From NCBI GenBank assembly GCA_009692425.1, contig SHZF01000028.1:1-50755 (forward strand): a DNA stretch of 50,755 nucleotides. The letters run 5' to 3'. The notes under the pieces are model-generated. The model did no database searches, was not told the DNA's origin, and was given only the letters and a program-made list of their open reading frames with translations. The DNA comes from Myxococcales bacterium. Lineage in GTDB: Bacteria > Myxococcota_A > UBA9042. Each line of letters begins with the position of its first letter. Positions within the stretch are counted from its first letter, which is position 1. The translations under genes and the position numbers were made by a program. This document shows positions 33,339 to 42,191 of the stretch, piece by piece.

Positions 33339-34712
33339 TCAGTTGCGCTCGACGACGATCGCTCCGCCCATGCCGCCGGCCGCGCACGCAGTCGCGAGCC
33401 CGAGGTTGCCGTCGTCCGCCTGCAGCGTGCGCAACAGGCCGGTGATCATGCGAATGCCGGTCGCCGCGAACGGATGCCCGAACGCCAGCGATCCGCCACG
33501 CACGTTCAACTTCGCCGGGTCCAGTTCACCCAGCGGCGCGTGGCGCCCGCCCAGTTTTTCGGCGAAGAACTTTTCGGAAGCGAACATTTTCAGGTTCGAC
33601 AGCACCTGGGCCGCGAAGGCCTCGTGGATCTCGACGCGATCCAGGTCGGCAAGGCCGAGCCCGCCCGCCCGCTGCAGCGCCACTGGCGTCGAGTAGACAT
33701 TGCCCAGCAGCATGTTCTCGCGCGGGTCCTGACCGGCAAACGCGAAACTGCGCACGAAACCCAGCACCGGCAGCCCGAGCGCCTTGGCCTTGCTCGCGCG
33801 CATCACCAGGCACGCCGCCGCACCGTCGGTCAGCGCACTCGACGTCGCAGCGGTGATCGTGCCGTTGCGGCGATCGAAAACCGGCTTGAGCTTGGCGAGC
33901 TTGTCGGGGTCCATGTCGGCCCGGATGAGGTTGTCGGCGGCGACGGGGCCACGCGGCGTCTGGATCGTGACGATCTCGTCTCGCAACAAGCCCGCCTGGG
34001 TGGCGGCGTGGGCCTTGCGGTGGCTGCCGATCGCGAACTCCTCCTGGGCCGCCCGGGTGATGCCAAAGTTCTGGGCCATCTGTTCGGCGTGTTCGCCCAT
34101 CGTCAGCCCGGTAAAGCGCTCGGTCAGCGCGGGCGGCGTCGGCAGCAGGTCCAATGGATTCACGCTCGACAGTTCGCGCACCAGCGCCAACCCCTTGGCG
34201 CGCTGCAACCGCTGCAACTGATCGACGAGGCGCTTCTTGTACGTCACGGGTGCGTGGCTGACCACGTCAACGCCACCGGCGACGATCACCTCGCACTGGC
34301 CCGACGCGATCATCTCGGCCGCCGTCGCCACCGCCTGGATGCCCGACGCACACGCGCGCGACACCGAAAACCCGGACGCGTGCCACATCCCCAGGTTCAG
34401 CGCGACTTCGCGGGCGATGTTCGGACTGCGGGGCACGGCCACCACCGTTCCCCACACGATCTGGTCGACGTCCTGCATCGGAATCTCGAGCCGGAACAGC
34501 AGCTCACGCGCCACCTGCGTCGAGAGTTCCACAGGATCGACGTCGTTGAGCACGTCGAACGACCTGGAGAACGGCGAACGGACCCCGGCCACGATGGCAA
34601 TCCGATCCGCGCCGCCGATCCGAATGTGCACGCCAGCAGCGGCAGGCGGGGCCGTGGGCTCGGTTCCGGGCAGTGTCGCAGCGGCAGGTCGAGGAGTCTT
34701 GGGCGTGGCCAT
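33339..34712 (-). CDS. fadI: Acetyl-CoA acyltransferase (3-ketoacyl-CoA thiolase)
   Basis: 457 residues. Catalytic residues: the nucleophilic Cys in SRACASGIQAV, His in IHEAFAAQVLSN, His in AFGHPFAATGIR, and Cys in ACAAGGMGGA. The length and the loop with NPLDLLPTPPALTERFTGLTMGEHAEQ agree with the FadI branch of thiolases. GGAGA is just upstream of the ATG at 34712. It cleaves 3-ketoacyl-CoA to acetyl-CoA and a shortened acyl-CoA. Between selD and fadJ in a tight minus-strand operon. Confidence 0.96.
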   Translation of the reverse strand: MATPKTPRPAAATLPGTEPTAPPAAAGVHIRIGGADRIAIVAGVRSPFSRSFDVLNDVDPVELSTQVARELLFRLEIPMQDVDQIVWGTVVAVPRSPNIAREVALNLGMWHASGFSVSRACASGIQAVATAAEMIASGQCEVIVAGGVDVVSHAPVTYKKRLVDQLQRLQRAKGLALVRELSSVNPLDLLPTPPALTERFTGLTMGEHAEQMAQNFGITRAAQEEFAIGSHRKAHAATQAGLLRDEIVTIQTPRGPVAADNLIRADMDPDKLAKLKPVFDRRNGTITAATSSALTDGAAACLVMRASKAKALGLPVLGFVRSFAFAGQDPRENMLLGNVYSTPVALQRAGGLGLADLDRVEIHEAFAAQVLSNLKMFASEKFFAEKLGGRHAPLGELDPAKLNVRGGSLAFGHPFAATGIRMITGLLRTLQADDGNLGLATACAAGGMGGAIVVERN

Positions 34713-34740
34713 CGTCGTCTCCGGGGGGCGTGAATTCGAT

Positions 34741-35814
34741 TCAGAGCACTGCGATCTCGCCGGGCTCGTCGAGGCGCATCACCTCGCCGATGACGGCGCG
34801 CGCCAACACATCGGTGTGGGCCAGCGCCGCGAGCAGCGCGTCGAGTCGGTCGGGCGCCACCGCAATCAGCAGGCCGCCCGACGTCTGCGCATCGGCGAGC
34901 AGGAGGTGAAGGTGGGCGGGCAGGTCTTCGGAAAATCGGGTGTGCGGCGCCGCGAACTCGAGGTTGCGGCGCGAACCGCCGGGGCAGACGCCCTGCGCAG
35001 CGAGCCCCTCGACGCGGTCGAACATCGGAACGGCGCGGGCGTCGATGCGGGCGCCCAACGGCTCGCCAAACGCAGCACTCGACGCGCGCAGCAGGATTCC
35101 GAGGTGGCCCAGGAGTCCAAAGCCTGTCACGTCTGTCGCGGCGTGGGCGCCGACTTCGACCATGGCCTCGCTGGCCGCACGGTTGAGCGTCGTCATCGCG
35201 TCGATGGCGGGGCGCAGGTCTTGAGCAAGAACCAGGCCCTTCTTCGCGGCGGTGGTCAGGATGCCCGTCCCCAGTGGCTTGGTCAGCACGAGGACGTCGC
35301 CCGGCTTCGCGCCTGCATTCGAGATGATGCGGTCGGGGGCGACGAGACCGGTCACGAACAGCCCGAACTTCGGCTCCTGATCGACGATGGAGTGCCCGCC
35401 GACGATCGAGATGCCAGCAAGCCCACACACCTGGGCGGCGCCCTGGAGCACGCGCCCCAACAGTTCCGTGCCAAGCGTTGCCACCGGCCAGGCGGCAAAA
35501 GACAGCGCAGACAAGGGGCGTGCGCCCATCGCATACACGTCAGACAGGGCATTCGCTGCGGCGATCCTACCGAAGTCGAACGCGTCGTCGACGATGGGCG
35601 TGAAGATGTCCACGGTCTCGACCAGCGCCAGGTCATCCGTCAAGCGGATCACCGCGGCATCGTCGCCGGTTTCCAAGCCAACCAAGACGCGGGCGTCGGC
35701 CCGGTGGGGCAGGTACGCGAGCGCAGCCAGCAAGTCGACCTGCGCGATCTTCGCGGCACACCCCGCGGACTGGGCGTACTGCGTCAGGCGAGGCGCGGTC
35801 AAGGCTTCGGGCAC
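34741..35814 (-). CDS. selD: Selenide, water dikinase (selenophosphate synthetase)
   Basis: 357 residues from a GTG at 35814 with GGAGG just upstream. The active-site segment SAGCAAK (Cys19, Lys22) corresponds to the Cys/Sec-x-x-Lys motif of SelD; here it is a cysteine. TGDDAAVIRL and VDIFTPIVDDAFDFGRIAAANALSDVYAMGA are diagnostic metal and ATP loops, and GGHSIVDQEPKFGL and GILTTAAKKG follow. The enzyme makes selenophosphate for selenocysteine or 2-selenouridine. No SelA, SelB or MnmH gene is in the window. Only 28 bp separate it from fadI, so it shares a transcript with beta-oxidation genes. Confidence 0.96.
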   Translation of the reverse strand: MPEALTAPRLTQYAQSAGCAAKIAQVDLLAALAYLPHRADARVLVGLETGDDAAVIRLTDDLALVETVDIFTPIVDDAFDFGRIAAANALSDVYAMGARPLSALSFAAWPVATLGTELLGRVLQGAAQVCGLAGISIVGGHSIVDQEPKFGLFVTGLVAPDRIISNAGAKPGDVLVLTKPLGTGILTTAAKKGLVLAQDLRPAIDAMTTLNRAASEAMVEVGAHAATDVTGFGLLGHLGILLRASSAAFGEPLGARIDARAVPMFDRVEGLAAQGVCPGGSRRNLEFAAPHTRFSEDLPAHLHLLLADAQTSGGLLIAVAPDRLDALLAALAHTDVLARAVIGEVMRLDEPGEIAVL

Positions 35815-35995
35815 GATGCCTCCGGGGGGCAAGAGGGTGCCCCAGCTGGCTGCGTGACGCAAGCATTCTTGACGCGGTGCGTCGTGTGCGCGCTGGCTCC
35901 GGTGCGGGGTCGGCGCGCGGCTTGCCGTTGCCTTGCGTGCGGCGAGGCACATCGTATGCTCGCATGCTGCACACCTTCGTGTGCGCGCCCCAGCC

Positions 35996-37072
35996 GTGGC
36001 CCAGCCCAGGAAATCCGCATCAGCAGCCGCGCGGCCCACGATCGCGATCGACACCTACGGCGGGGCCGTCGCGCCACGGGCGGCGGTGGCCGCAGCAGCG
36101 CAGACGGCACGACACGCGGTGGCGCGCATCATCTTGGTGGGCGATGCTGGCCCGATCCAGGACCAGTTGAGCTTGCTCGCCTACGACCCGGCTTGGCTGC
36201 GCGTGGTGCACGTGGCGGTGAAGTACCCGCGCCACGCCGACGACGTGGCAGCGGTGCTGGATGCCGCGCGGGCCGCCTTGCCAACGGCGATCAGCTTGTT
36301 GCGCGACGGAGATGCGGACGCGCTCGTGACGGCGTCGCCTCCAGACGCCGTCCGCGATGCCGTGCGGGCGGGGCTGCCGATGTTGCAGGGGGCGCACACG
36401 TTGCCCTTGGCTGCAGTGTTTCCGTGCATGCCACGCCCGGGTCGCACGGAGCCGTTGGCGTTGCTGCTCGACGTGTCCGGAGCGCGCACGGCGACCGCAG
36501 ATGAACTCGTCGAGTTTGCGCTGTTGGGTTCTGCCTATGCACGGGTCGTCACCGGCGTCGAGTCGCCCGCCGTGGCCCTGTTGTCGACCGGACTGGCACC
36601 CGAAGATGGCCCGCCCGAGGTGGTTGCCGCGCACCGGGCGTTGCGCAACCTTGCGGGCGTGCGCTTCGTGGGCAACCTGCGCGCGACGGACCTGGCACGC
36701 GGCCAGGCGGACGTGGTCGTTGCCGATGGGCTGGTCGGACATACGGTGCGCGGCTTGCTCGAAGGCCTGACGACGATGACCGTCGAAGCCGCCCGCTACG
36801 CCTGGCGCACGAAGGTCGCCTGGCGGATGGCGCTCCGATTGCTGTCGCAGGGCGTCGGCATGCTGAAGACGGTGAGCGAATTCCAGGAGTATGGGGGCGC
36901 GCCTTTGCTCGGTTGTGACCACCTCGTGCTGCTTGCACACGCCGATTCAGCTCCGCCGGCACTGGCCAACGCGATCAAGCTGGCGACCCGCTGTACATCC
37001 CGCGGGTTGACTTCTGCGCTCCGCAGCGCCCTCAACGACTCCGGCACACCGACCTCTGCGGTGGGCCGATGA
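35996..37072 (+). CDS. PlsX-like protein (phosphate acyltransferase paralogue) with altered signature residues
   Basis: 358 residues from a GTG at 35996 (GTG 35981 and TTG 35933 are alternatives; no clear ribosome site). The fold is that of PlsX, which makes acyl-phosphate from acyl-ACP: IAIDTYGGAVAP at the start, a central LLDVSGARTATADELVEFALLGSAYARVVTGVESP-like region, and VRFVGNLRATDLARGQADVVVADGLVGHTVRGLLEGL. It differs from true PlsX at conserved places: IDTYGGA replaces VDAMGGD, and TASPPDA replaces TAGNTGA. Acyltransferase activity is therefore doubtful. Its stop overlaps the next start by 4 bp (ATGA), and the gene after that overlaps likewise. Divergent from selD. Confidence 0.8.
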   Translation: MAQPRKSASAAARPTIAIDTYGGAVAPRAAVAAAAQTARHAVARIILVGDAGPIQDQLSLLAYDPAWLRVVHVAVKYPRHADDVAAVLDAARAALPTAISLLRDGDADALVTASPPDAVRDAVRAGLPMLQGAHTLPLAAVFPCMPRPGRTEPLALLLDVSGARTATADELVEFALLGSAYARVVTGVESPAVALLSTGLAPEDGPPEVVAAHRALRNLAGVRFVGNLRATDLARGQADVVVADGLVGHTVRGLLEGLTTMTVEAARYAWRTKVAWRMALRLLSQGVGMLKTVSEFQEYGGAPLLGCDHLVLLAHADSAPPALANAIKLATRCTSRGLTSALRSALNDSGTPTSAVGR

Positions 37073-38169
37073 CGGCCGCAGCCGGGCCAACGCCCGACGT
37101 CGTCTACCGGTGGGACCTCGACAAAACCTACCTGCAGACGGAGTTCTCGACCGTGCGTGGCCTGCTCCAAGCCGCCATCGAGGGGCCCCACCGGAAGCGG
37201 GCGATTCCCGGCATGCGGGCGCTCCTCAAGGCCCTGTCGGAAGCGACGGATGCCCGAGTCGTCGTGGTGTCGGGCAGTCCCACTTGGTTGCGCCGGCGCA
37301 TCCTGCGCATGTTCGCACTGCACACGATTCGATGCGATCGACTGGTGCTCAAGGACTTCGGGGCACAAGTCCGGCGCGGGCGACTGCGGGCGATCCGCAA
37401 TCAGGTCGGCTACAAGTTGGGCGCTCATCTCGAAACCCGACTGTGGCTCACGGCGCGAGGCGAGGCGGCACCGGAAGTGTGTTTCGGCGATGACGCCGAG
37501 GTCGACGCGTTGGTTTACTGCCTATACGCCGACGTCTGCGCCCGCCGCGTGTCAGCGCCTCGGCTCGCGCGCGTGCTCGAGGTTTGCGGCTGCTACCCTG
37601 ACGAGATCGCAACGATCCTGGGCCGCGTCGTGCAACTCGAGCGCCACGATCCTGTGCGCCGGGTATTCATCCACCTAGAGGGCAATTCGCCGCCTGCTCG
37701 TTTCGGAGCCTACCGGGGTCGCGTCGTGGCGACCTTCAACGCGCTGCAAATCGCGCTCGACCTGGCCACGCAGGGCTTGTGCGACGATCGCGCGCTGGTC
37801 GCCGTTGCCGAGGAGTTGGCTGTGCTGGGCGACTTCGGTCCGGAGGCCCTGGCCGGGTCGATGGAAGATGCCGTGCGCCGCGGACTCTGTGGGCCGGCAC
37901 TGGCGTGCCGGGTGGCTGCGGAGTTGTTCCCCCACACCGCCATGTACGACGCAGGTTGGTCGGAGGCTTTCGGCTCCCGTGTGGCGTTGCGACTTGAACG
38001 GTCCGCCACTGCTGCGGTGAATCCTCCGGGAACCGAAGTGCTCCCGTATGAGCAGTTGTTTGCCAGCGAGCATGCGTTCGCGCGGGCCCGACGGTTGGCG
38101 AGGGCAGCGGCGGGGCGCATTCCCGGGCTTGCGGAGTTTCTGGCTCCTGTCGATGACCCATGGTCATGA
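37069..38169 (+). CDS. HAD-superfamily phosphatase resembling the APP1 phosphatidate phosphatase catalytic domain
   Basis: 366 residues. HAD motifs in order: DLDKT (motif I, about 16-20), SGSP (motif II), LKDFG and Q-x-GYKL (motif III Lys), and FGDDAEVD (motif IV). The spacing and the YRWDLDKTYLQTEF start recall APP1/DUF2183 proteins, which remove phosphate from phosphatidic acid, but the match is by eye only. The C-terminal 170 residues are helical (VVATFNALQIALDLA, ALVAVAEELAVLGDFG) and unrecognised. No signal peptide. Coupled by ATGA overlaps to a PlsX paralogue before it and a large lipoprotein after it, so a lipid or phospholipid role is a reasonable inference. Confidence 0.75.
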   Translation: MTAAAGPTPDVVYRWDLDKTYLQTEFSTVRGLLQAAIEGPHRKRAIPGMRALLKALSEATDARVVVVSGSPTWLRRRILRMFALHTIRCDRLVLKDFGAQVRRGRLRAIRNQVGYKLGAHLETRLWLTARGEAAPEVCFGDDAEVDALVYCLYADVCARRVSAPRLARVLEVCGCYPDEIATILGRVVQLERHDPVRRVFIHLEGNSPPARFGAYRGRVVATFNALQIALDLATQGLCDDRALVAVAEELAVLGDFGPEALAGSMEDAVRRGLCGPALACRVAAELFPHTAMYDAGWSEAFGSRVALRLERSATAAVNPPGTEVLPYEQLFASEHAFARARRLARAAAGRIPGLAEFLAPVDDPWS

Positions 38170-41100
38170 GTGTCCACTACCGCTTTTGCGGATTGCTCGC
38201 GCTGGCGGTCTTTGCTTGCAGCGAAACGGAGCCATCGCCGGCCACCGCGATACCCGATACCGGCGACGGCTCAGCGCCGCCCAAGTTTGGCGACACGAGC
38301 AATGGTCGCAACGACGCAGGGGCGCGCACGGGTGAGGAAACGGCAGTCGATGCGCCTGCGCACGACGGCGCCGAGCCGGTTTCGGACGGTGATGGCGTCG
38401 GCACAGGACCCGAAACCGAAGATGGCATCGGCACAGGACCCGAAACCGAAGATGGCGTCGGCGCAGGACCCGAAACCGAAGATGGTGCCGACGACCTCGA
38501 CAGCGGTCCGCTGGACGTTGCAGACAGCCTCTCCGAGGGCCTGGTTGACCTGTCGGCGCCTGCCGATGTCGCGCTTGCCACGGACTCGTCAAGTACAGAC
38601 CCCGGCGGTACGGGAGGTTTGAGTTGTGCGGCCCTGGTCGATTGCGACGACCACGACCCGTGTACCGCGGACGACTGCGCGCAAGGCGCATGCGTCCATA
38701 CCGGCACCAGCGCCTGTTGCAAAGCGGATCCCGACTGCGACGACAAGAACCCATGCACGGCGAATCAGTGCACGTCGTCTGGCTGCAAGTTCACCACGAA
38801 GACGTGCGACGACGGTCTGCCCTGCACGGCCGATTCCTGCAGCTTGGCTGACGGTCACTGCAGCAACACGCCGAGCGCCGGAACCTGCGCGATCGACGGC
38901 GCATGTCGGCAAGCCGGCCAGCAAGGTCCGACTGCGTGCCTGCTGTGTACGCCGAGCACTTCTGCAGTCGCGTGGTCGGCCATCGCTGGCATTCCTTGCG
39001 ACGACGGGTCGGCCTGCACCAGCGCCGACACATGTACCACGACGGGAACCTGCGTTGGTACTGCGACGCTCGCGTGCTGCAAGGCAGACGGGGGCTGCCT
39101 CAGTGCGGACCCGTGCCAGACCGCCAAGTGCGATCCGAGTTCGGGCACCTGCACGTTCACTGCAAAGCCTGGATGCTGCATGACCGGCACCTGCTGCAAC
39201 GCCGCGACGCACACATGGAAGCCGGCTGGGGCCCTCTGTGGCAGCGCGCTCCTTGCGGTCGATTTCGCGTGCAACGGCAACATCGGGATGCAGCGCGAGG
39301 CATTCCCGGGATGTGACGGGAAGTCCGCCGCGGGGTGCTCGACCACTGAACCCCTGTCGACGTGGACCAACTGGAAGGCGACCGTCAAGTGTGCCGCCAC
39401 ACAACGGTGCGCGGTCGCCGCGGGCGCACCGCCCACGTGCCTGCCGCTCACGCCGAAAGGGTGCACGACATCCACCGACTGCGTCGATGGCGACGCCTGC
39501 ACTAGCGATGCATGTGTTGGGGGGAAATGTGTCAACTTACTAAAGAAATGCCCCGACAAACCTCCCTGCGAGCAGGGCGTCTGCGTCGGGTCGACCGGCA
39601 AGTGCGCGCTGGTCAGCAACCCAGGCACTTGCATGATCGACAGCGTCTGCGTCGCGGAGGGGACCGCGCACCCCACCGACCCCTGTCTGGCGTGCCAGTC
39701 GTCGGTCGCGAAAAACGCATGGACGCTCGCTGCAGGCTGTACGTGCTCGTCGGGTCCGTGTTGTGACCTTGCGACCGGCAAGCTGAAGGCCCACGGCACG
39801 AAGTGCGGCAATGCACCGAAACAAGTGGCGTTTACTTGCAGCAACGACGGCACAGCGGTCGAGACACGGTCAGCATTCGAGGGCTGCAGCGGGGCGGGTC
39901 CACTGTGCTCTGGGGAGCCGGCGAACTGGGCGTGGGAACCCTGGCAGGCATGGAAGGCGTGCGGCGTAGGGCAGGCCTGCGTGCCGGCGACCCCCGATCA
40001 GCCCGGCGCGTGCGAATCTGGCGCCGACCCCCTGTGCGGGGCGAAGGATCCCTATGAGGGCAGCACTTCACTGACGCAGTCGTGGTGGTTGGGTACGTTT
40101 TCCGATGCCGCGCCACCGAAATTCGTCGGCTCCGGTGTTCACCTCGGGGCGCCGCAAGACACCGATACGTTTCGGTGGACGGTGGTCGATGGTGTGAACG
40201 GCAAGTCTCCGTCCGTCAACGTTACGTGGGCTGCGCCGAACAACGTGATTGTTTGCACATACTTTCAGTGCAACCTGGGCGCCAAGGGAACCGACTGTGC
40301 GCCCGTGCAGTGCCCTGCCGGCGCGCTGCCGGCGGCAGGACCGACCATCAGCGCGACGAACCCCAACGGTTGCTGCCTGACGGCGGCGACTGGCACACTG
40401 GCGTGGCATCCCAAGGCGGGGACAACGTGGGACACGACCGGGAACGCAACCCTGACGATCACGAACGCCGCCCCGAAATGCCAAACGGTCGCCGTGGAGA
40501 TCCAGTTCGGTGCCAACGCGGCGGGGACGTGCGTACCAGGCTCGACGTGCTGTGAACCGGACGGCAACTACGCATTCAAGGCGACGCCCTGCGGCGCGCA
40601 GACCCTTGGGGCGCAGCACAAGTGCAGCGGTCCGAATCTCGGCGGAAAAGTCTTGACGCGGAAGGCACTTGCTGGCTGCTCTGGAAGCGACGCAAGCTGT
40701 GCGTCGACCGTTTCGACCTGGGCCTGGAGTGCCTGGCAGATCGCCCAGGCCTGCGCGCCGAACGAAGTCTGCGAAGTGGTCGATCCGACCCTGCCGGGCC
40801 TCTGCAAGTCGAAGACGGCCTGCACGCCGGGAACGACGTGCTGCACGGCCACAGGTGATTTCGCTCCGCCCGGGACGAAGTGTGGAACCGTTGCAAAGGT
40901 CGTGGAATACAAGTGCGACAACTCCACGACATTGGGCGCCAAGCTTCTGGTGCGCAAGCGCTTCGACGGCTGTATCGGGTCGGCGGTGGGGTGCTCCGAT
41001 GCGGCGCAACTCGCCGCATGGTCGGCATGGCATGCGTATGGAGAATGTGAGCCAGATTCAGCTTGCCTTGCGGGCTCCGATCCCGCAACGCCGCCGTCAT

Positions 41101-42134
41101 GCGGCCTGCCGATGCCGCCATCCCTGTGTGAGAAGGCGGACCCATACGAAGGGCCAGAGTCATTTGCAGCAGCGATCGACCTCGGCACCTGGCACGACGC
41201 CGACGCCGCAATTTGGCTCGACCCCGCCGTTCACTTGAAGTCTGCGATCGACAAGGACGTGTTCAAGTTCGGCATAGTCGACGAAGCCAACCTCTTCGAT
41301 CCCAAGCCATTGGTCGAATGGTCTGCCAAGCAGGCAGTCACCGTCTGCCTGCACTTTCAATGCGTCAATGGCAAGTCTGGCAAGGAATGTGCCCCGCTGA
41401 CGTGCCCGCTCGGCGCCTCGGCAGCCAGTGAACTCGGCGCAGGCGCTGCGGTACCGAACGGCTGCTGTGTGCTGGCTGCAAGCGGGTCGCTAGCCATTGC
41501 GCCCGACGCGCCCGGAACTGCGGATGACTCCGGCGTTGCATTCCTGACGGTCAAGAACGGAACGGAGGATTGCCAAGGAGTGAGCGTCAAGATCGGGTTC
41601 GGAGGTGCCAAGTCGCCCCTGTGTGTTCCCGGGACGACCTGTTGCACCGCCAAGGGACTATGGGCCAAGGGCGCGACCCCGTGCGGTGCGCCGCTGCAGA
41701 AGGAATACCAATGCTCCAAGGCCACTGCAGGCGGCTTGGCGCTGCAACGAAGCTTGACGGGCACGTGCATCGGCGCCTCGCCGACGTGCTTACCCGATCT
41801 GCTGACGGCGGGACCCTGGTCTGTTGGGACGGCTTGCCTCGCCGATGAATGGTGCAGCGCGTCGACGGCGAATCAGCCTGCGGTCTGCAAGCCGATCGCG
41901 TCAGGTTCGTGCGCGAACGCCTGTGGTGGCAAGGCCATCGACGGCAGTTGCTGGTGCGACGACCTGTGCGCCGCGACCGGCGATTGCTGCGCCGACTTCA
42001 GCCAGCGGTGCGGCGGCACTTGCGCAGGGGTGTGCGGCGGCAAGTCGAAAGTTGGCCCTTGCTGGTGCGATGGATTGTGCCACGCCACGGGTGACTGCTG
42101 CCTCGACAAGGGAGCGAAGTGTGGGGTGAAGTAG
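38166..42134 (+). CDS. Giant Cys-rich modular lipoprotein with five Cys/Trp modules and two C-terminal somatomedin-B-like domains
   Basis: 1,322 residues; the ATG at 38166 overlaps the previous stop (ATGA). The signal sequence GLLALAVFAC gives lipobox VFAC. A linker has three 10-residue units (GTGPETEDG-x) in 30-bp DNA repeats at about 38398-38490. Then come short C-x-x-x-DPCT-type loops. A module of about 90 residues occurs five times (starting near 39171, 39738, 40525, 40817 and 41618). Each begins C-x(2-4)-G-x-x-CC, continues with CG and a [KR]-x(4-5)-GC-x-G stretch, and ends with W-x-x-W (one Trp in the last copy) and two Cys. Two copies of a beta-rich domain of about 160 residues starting DPYEG, with C-x-HFQC or C-TYFQC, sit between modules 2/3 and 4/5. 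The end has two SMB-like domains (CWCDDLC...DCCAD and CWCDGLC...DCCLD). Surface binding protein by inference. Confidence 0.85.
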   Translation: MSVHYRFCGLLALAVFACSETEPSPATAIPDTGDGSAPPKFGDTSNGRNDAGARTGEETAVDAPAHDGAEPVSDGDGVGTGPETEDGIGTGPETEDGVGAGPETEDGADDLDSGPLDVADSLSEGLVDLSAPADVALATDSSSTDPGGTGGLSCAALVDCDDHDPCTADDCAQGACVHTGTSACCKADPDCDDKNPCTANQCTSSGCKFTTKTCDDGLPCTADSCSLADGHCSNTPSAGTCAIDGACRQAGQQGPTACLLCTPSTSAVAWSAIAGIPCDDGSACTSADTCTTTGTCVGTATLACCKADGGCLSADPCQTAKCDPSSGTCTFTAKPGCCMTGTCCNAATHTWKPAGALCGSALLAVDFACNGNIGMQREAFPGCDGKSAAGCSTTEPLSTWTNWKATVKCAATQRCAVAAGAPPTCLPLTPKGCTTSTDCVDGDACTSDACVGGKCVNLLKKCPDKPPCEQGVCVGSTGKCALVSNPGTCMIDSVCVAEGTAHPTDPCLACQSSVAKNAWTLAAGCTCSSGPCCDLATGKLKAHGTKCGNAPKQVAFTCSNDGTAVETRSAFEGCSGAGPLCSGEPANWAWEPWQAWKACGVGQACVPATPDQPGACESGADPLCGAKDPYEGSTSLTQSWWLGTFSDAAPPKFVGSGVHLGAPQDTDTFRWTVVDGVNGKSPSVNVTWAAPNNVIVCTYFQCNLGAKGTDCAPVQCPAGALPAAGPTISATNPNGCCLTAATGTLAWHPKAGTTWDTTGNATLTITNAAPKCQTVAVEIQFGANAAGTCVPGSTCCEPDGNYAFKATPCGAQTLGAQHKCSGPNLGGKVLTRKALAGCSGSDASCASTVSTWAWSAWQIAQACAPNEVCEVVDPTLPGLCKSKTACTPGTTCCTATGDFAPPGTKCGTVAKVVEYKCDNSTTLGAKLLVRKRFDGCIGSAVGCSDAAQLAAWSAWHAYGECEPDSACLAGSDPATPPSCGLPMPPSLCEKADPYEGPESFAAAIDLGTWHDADAAIWLDPAVHLKSAIDKDVFKFGIVDEANLFDPKPLVEWSAKQAVTVCLHFQCVNGKSGKECAPLTCPLGASAASELGAGAAVPNGCCVLAASGSLAIAPDAPGTADDSGVAFLTVKNGTEDCQGVSVKIGFGGAKSPLCVPGTTCCTAKGLWAKGATPCGAPLQKEYQCSKATAGGLALQRSLTGTCIGASPTCLPDLLTAGPWSVGTACLADEWCSASTANQPAVCKPIASGSCANACGGKAIDGSCWCDDLCAATGDCCADFSQRCGGTCAGVCGGKSKVGPCWCDGLCHATGDCCLDKGAKCGVK

Positions 42135-42191
42135 GGACTGCCTGCTGGAGATGGACACGGAGGCGTGGCTCAGGCGCCCATGCACGACCGG

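Noticed and set aside
34741-35814. Selenocysteine at the SelD active site
   Set aside because: The codon at the active-site position is a normal cysteine codon, and there is no in-frame TGA.
42135-42191. Strong terminator between the convergent lipoprotein and thioredoxin genes
   Set aside because: No stable stem followed by T residues is visible in these 57 bases.
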